This document shows positions 63,309 through 64,000 of a stretch of DNA of 64,000 bases, in pieces (position 1 is the stretch's first letter; each line of letters starts with the position of its first letter). Source of the stretch: Syngnathus acus. Its lineage: Eukaryota > Chordata > Actinopteri > Syngnathiformes > Syngnathidae. The notes beneath the pieces are model-generated. The model was not told the origin of the DNA. It worked only from the letters and a program-made list of their open reading frames with translations, and did not search any database. A program made the position numbers and the translations under genes. The stretch lies in NCBI RefSeq assembly GCF_901709675.1, contig NC_051087.1:762001-826000 (forward strand), written 5' to 3'.

Positions 63309-64000
63309 GATGGAAAATTCCCAGCGCAAGACCCGAAGAACTTGAAAACGTGGTCTCGAAGCCAAGATCACGCTGTTACAATATATTGCGGCATCAATGA
63401 CGTGCATTTAAAAACGATGTTTTGCTTTGTCACCGCCGATTCTGAATGGGAATTGGAGAATATCGTCCATCTGCTGTCTCCTTCCCGCAGGAGCACACCG
63501 ATGGCTACAAAGGTGGCAGTCATCGGTTCAGGTGACGTTTCCTTGGCACGCGCTCCACAAACGCTTCGTTCGCGCAGCTGGCGGCGGGACCGTTTGTCAC
63601 CGGCCTGTCTTTACGGTCACGCCCACAACTACGAGAACCCAAGGAAAGATTTGCAATATTGTCATTTTTCACATTGAATCAATTTGTGCACAATAAACAA
63701 ATCATGTTTTTTCTACGTTTTGTCACATATTTAGCACGTTCCTAATGAATTGAAATTGTTGCACATTTATTTGCAAAGCCTTCCCTTGACTGGAGTTTTG
63801 GACGGGAGTGAAGCGGGCGAGACGAAAACGACCGAGGCTCCCGAGGCGACAGATCGGTGGCACGGATCAACAACATTGGGCTTTATCGCCACGACGACGG
63901 CGGCGGAGGCGGAGGGACCAGCTGCTCGGAGAGCGCGCAGCGCAGTAGGCGATGGGCGGACGGAACGGCCGCTGACACGGACGCCTGAAGCCTTGCTGGA
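63309..64000. other. Window end: unassigned sequence, GC-rich at the edge
   Basis: A plus-strand acceptor-like CTTCCCGCAG (63482-63491) precedes short open frames, one starting MATKVAVIGSGD (63501), and a poly(A) signal AATAAA is at 63692-63697. None is enough to call a gene. From about 63790 to 64000 the sequence is rich in CG and purines, possibly the edge of a CpG island. Confidence 0.3.

Overview
The window is nuclear DNA of a ray-finned fish, most likely a teleost. The evidence is vertebrate genes with GT-AG introns (several only 65-81 nt), very long CA, TCAC and TATC microsatellites, and many short palindromic elements of the kind common in fish genomes. I cannot name the species.

Layout. 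1-654 (+): the last three exons of arpc1a, with its 5' part outside the window. 3636-6431 (+): the complete tandem paralog arpc1b, nine coding exons, 381 aa. 6432-16428: ten kb without a coding exon, holding microsatellites, a six-copy array of a 235-bp hairpin-bearing repeat (7857-9541), a decayed ~80-bp tandem repeat, and probably the 3' UTR of the next gene. 16429-49931 (-): a complete grin2a-type NMDA receptor GluN2 subunit gene, 18 coding exons, 1482 aa, with one 20.9-kb intron. 49932-64000: its upstream region, with a candidate splice acceptor just before the ATG, a CpG-rich area near 58.4-59.7 kb with a candidate untranslated exon, two RFX X-box-like palindromes near 62.1 kb, and copies of a repeat carrying CTCF-like sites. 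I find no tRNA, rRNA, CRISPR or intact transposase gene.

Function. arpc1a and arpc1b encode alternative WD40 subunits of the Arp2/3 actin-nucleating complex; they are also head-to-tail neighbours in human. grin2a encodes the glutamate-binding subunit of NMDA receptors. It converges on arpc1b from the other strand, and the two genes have no known pathway link.

Main observations. (1) grin2a keeps every human GRIN2A intron position I can recall and has six more, including an 81-nt first intron that is open in frame. (2) One residue of the GluN2A high-affinity zinc site is replaced by Arg. (3) A ~20-bp motif, roughly GCYGCCTAAACGGGCTGCTG, recurs about 16 times, mainly in two clusters inside grin2a introns. 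(4) A dispersed repeat carries near-consensus CTCF sites upstream of grin2a. (5) Several introns hold their own local degenerate minisatellite.
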